Below, piece after piece: positions 63,901 through 64,000 of a stretch of 64,000 nucleotides of DNA (its first letter is position 1; every line of letters begins with the position of its first letter). The DNA comes from Gentiana macrophylla (lineage: Eukaryota > Streptophyta > Magnoliopsida > Gentianales > Gentianaceae): assembly GCA_026214975.1 (NCBI GenBank), contig CM047806.1, positions 1,938,127 to 2,002,126 on the forward strand, given 5' to 3'. The position numbers and the translations under genes were made by a program. The notes below the pieces were generated by a model. The model had not been told where the DNA came from, searched no databases, and saw nothing but the letters and a program-made list of their open reading frames with translations.

Positions 63901-64000
63901 CTGCCATTGTTTCCCGATTTAGGCCCAACAAAAAAAAAAAACAGATCTCACTTCTTATACTATATGCTATACTACTATTTACTATTTACTATTTACTACT
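63381..64000. other. Intergenic, simple sequence
   Basis: A-runs at 63396-63410 and 63866-63897. 'ccgctctgatatag' at 63659 resembles a reversed tRNA-Met primer site, so a copia-like element on the minus strand may begin near here, but no LTR is visible. Confidence 0.3.

Overview
This window is nuclear DNA of a flowering plant, most likely a eudicot. It is AT-rich, has intron-split genes with GT..AG junctions, plant-only gene families, and a dense load of LTR retrotransposons, a CACTA element, a LINE and many MITEs. There are no operons, CRISPR arrays or recognisable RNA genes. I see no new defence-type or metabolic system. The interest lies in how genes and mobile elements are interleaved.

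Layout. 1-3280: remnant of a Ty1-copia-like element with one clear LTR, then a dispersed repeat. 3285-6840 (+): an intact FYVE zinc finger plus SYLF gene. 6841-10753: intergenic, with a PPR exon remnant (-) and a fold-back MITE. 10754-13403 (+): a secreted plant protein of unknown function. 13769-14923 (-): an intact SKIP23-like F-box gene, with a 5'-UTR intron that carries a MITE. 16100-17700: MITEs and simple repeats.

17708-30592: an internally deleted, Athila-like Ty3-gypsy element with 2.4 kb LTRs and target duplication GCTCT. A Ty1-copia element (25354-30506, target duplication GATAC, LTRs identical by eye) sits inside its 3' LTR. 31427-32500 (+): an intact, unrecognised plant gene that was later segmentally duplicated.

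34700-46600: MITEs, a SINE-like sequence, a tandem array of a miniature LTR element (226 bp period, one unit inverted), a broken F-box paralogue (-), a truncated LINE (-), a probable gypsy LTR and a third F-box copy (+) with one frameshift. The two broken F-box copies are close relatives in opposite orientation.

48369-63380: the second copy of the 31427 gene region. It is cut first by a 5.75 kb CACTA element (49677-55431, target duplication TCT) and then by a 5.84 kb Ty1-copia element on the minus strand (55880-61717, target duplication AAGAG). The CACTA element carries four exons, with introns, of an MCM-family (best fit MCM5) replicative helicase gene. The copia in turn holds a 380 bp insertion. 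The final 600 bases contain only simple sequence.

The host genes here do not form a pathway. FYVE/SYLF suggests membrane lipid binding, the F-box proteins suggest ubiquitin-ligase adaptors, and the other two have no assignable job.
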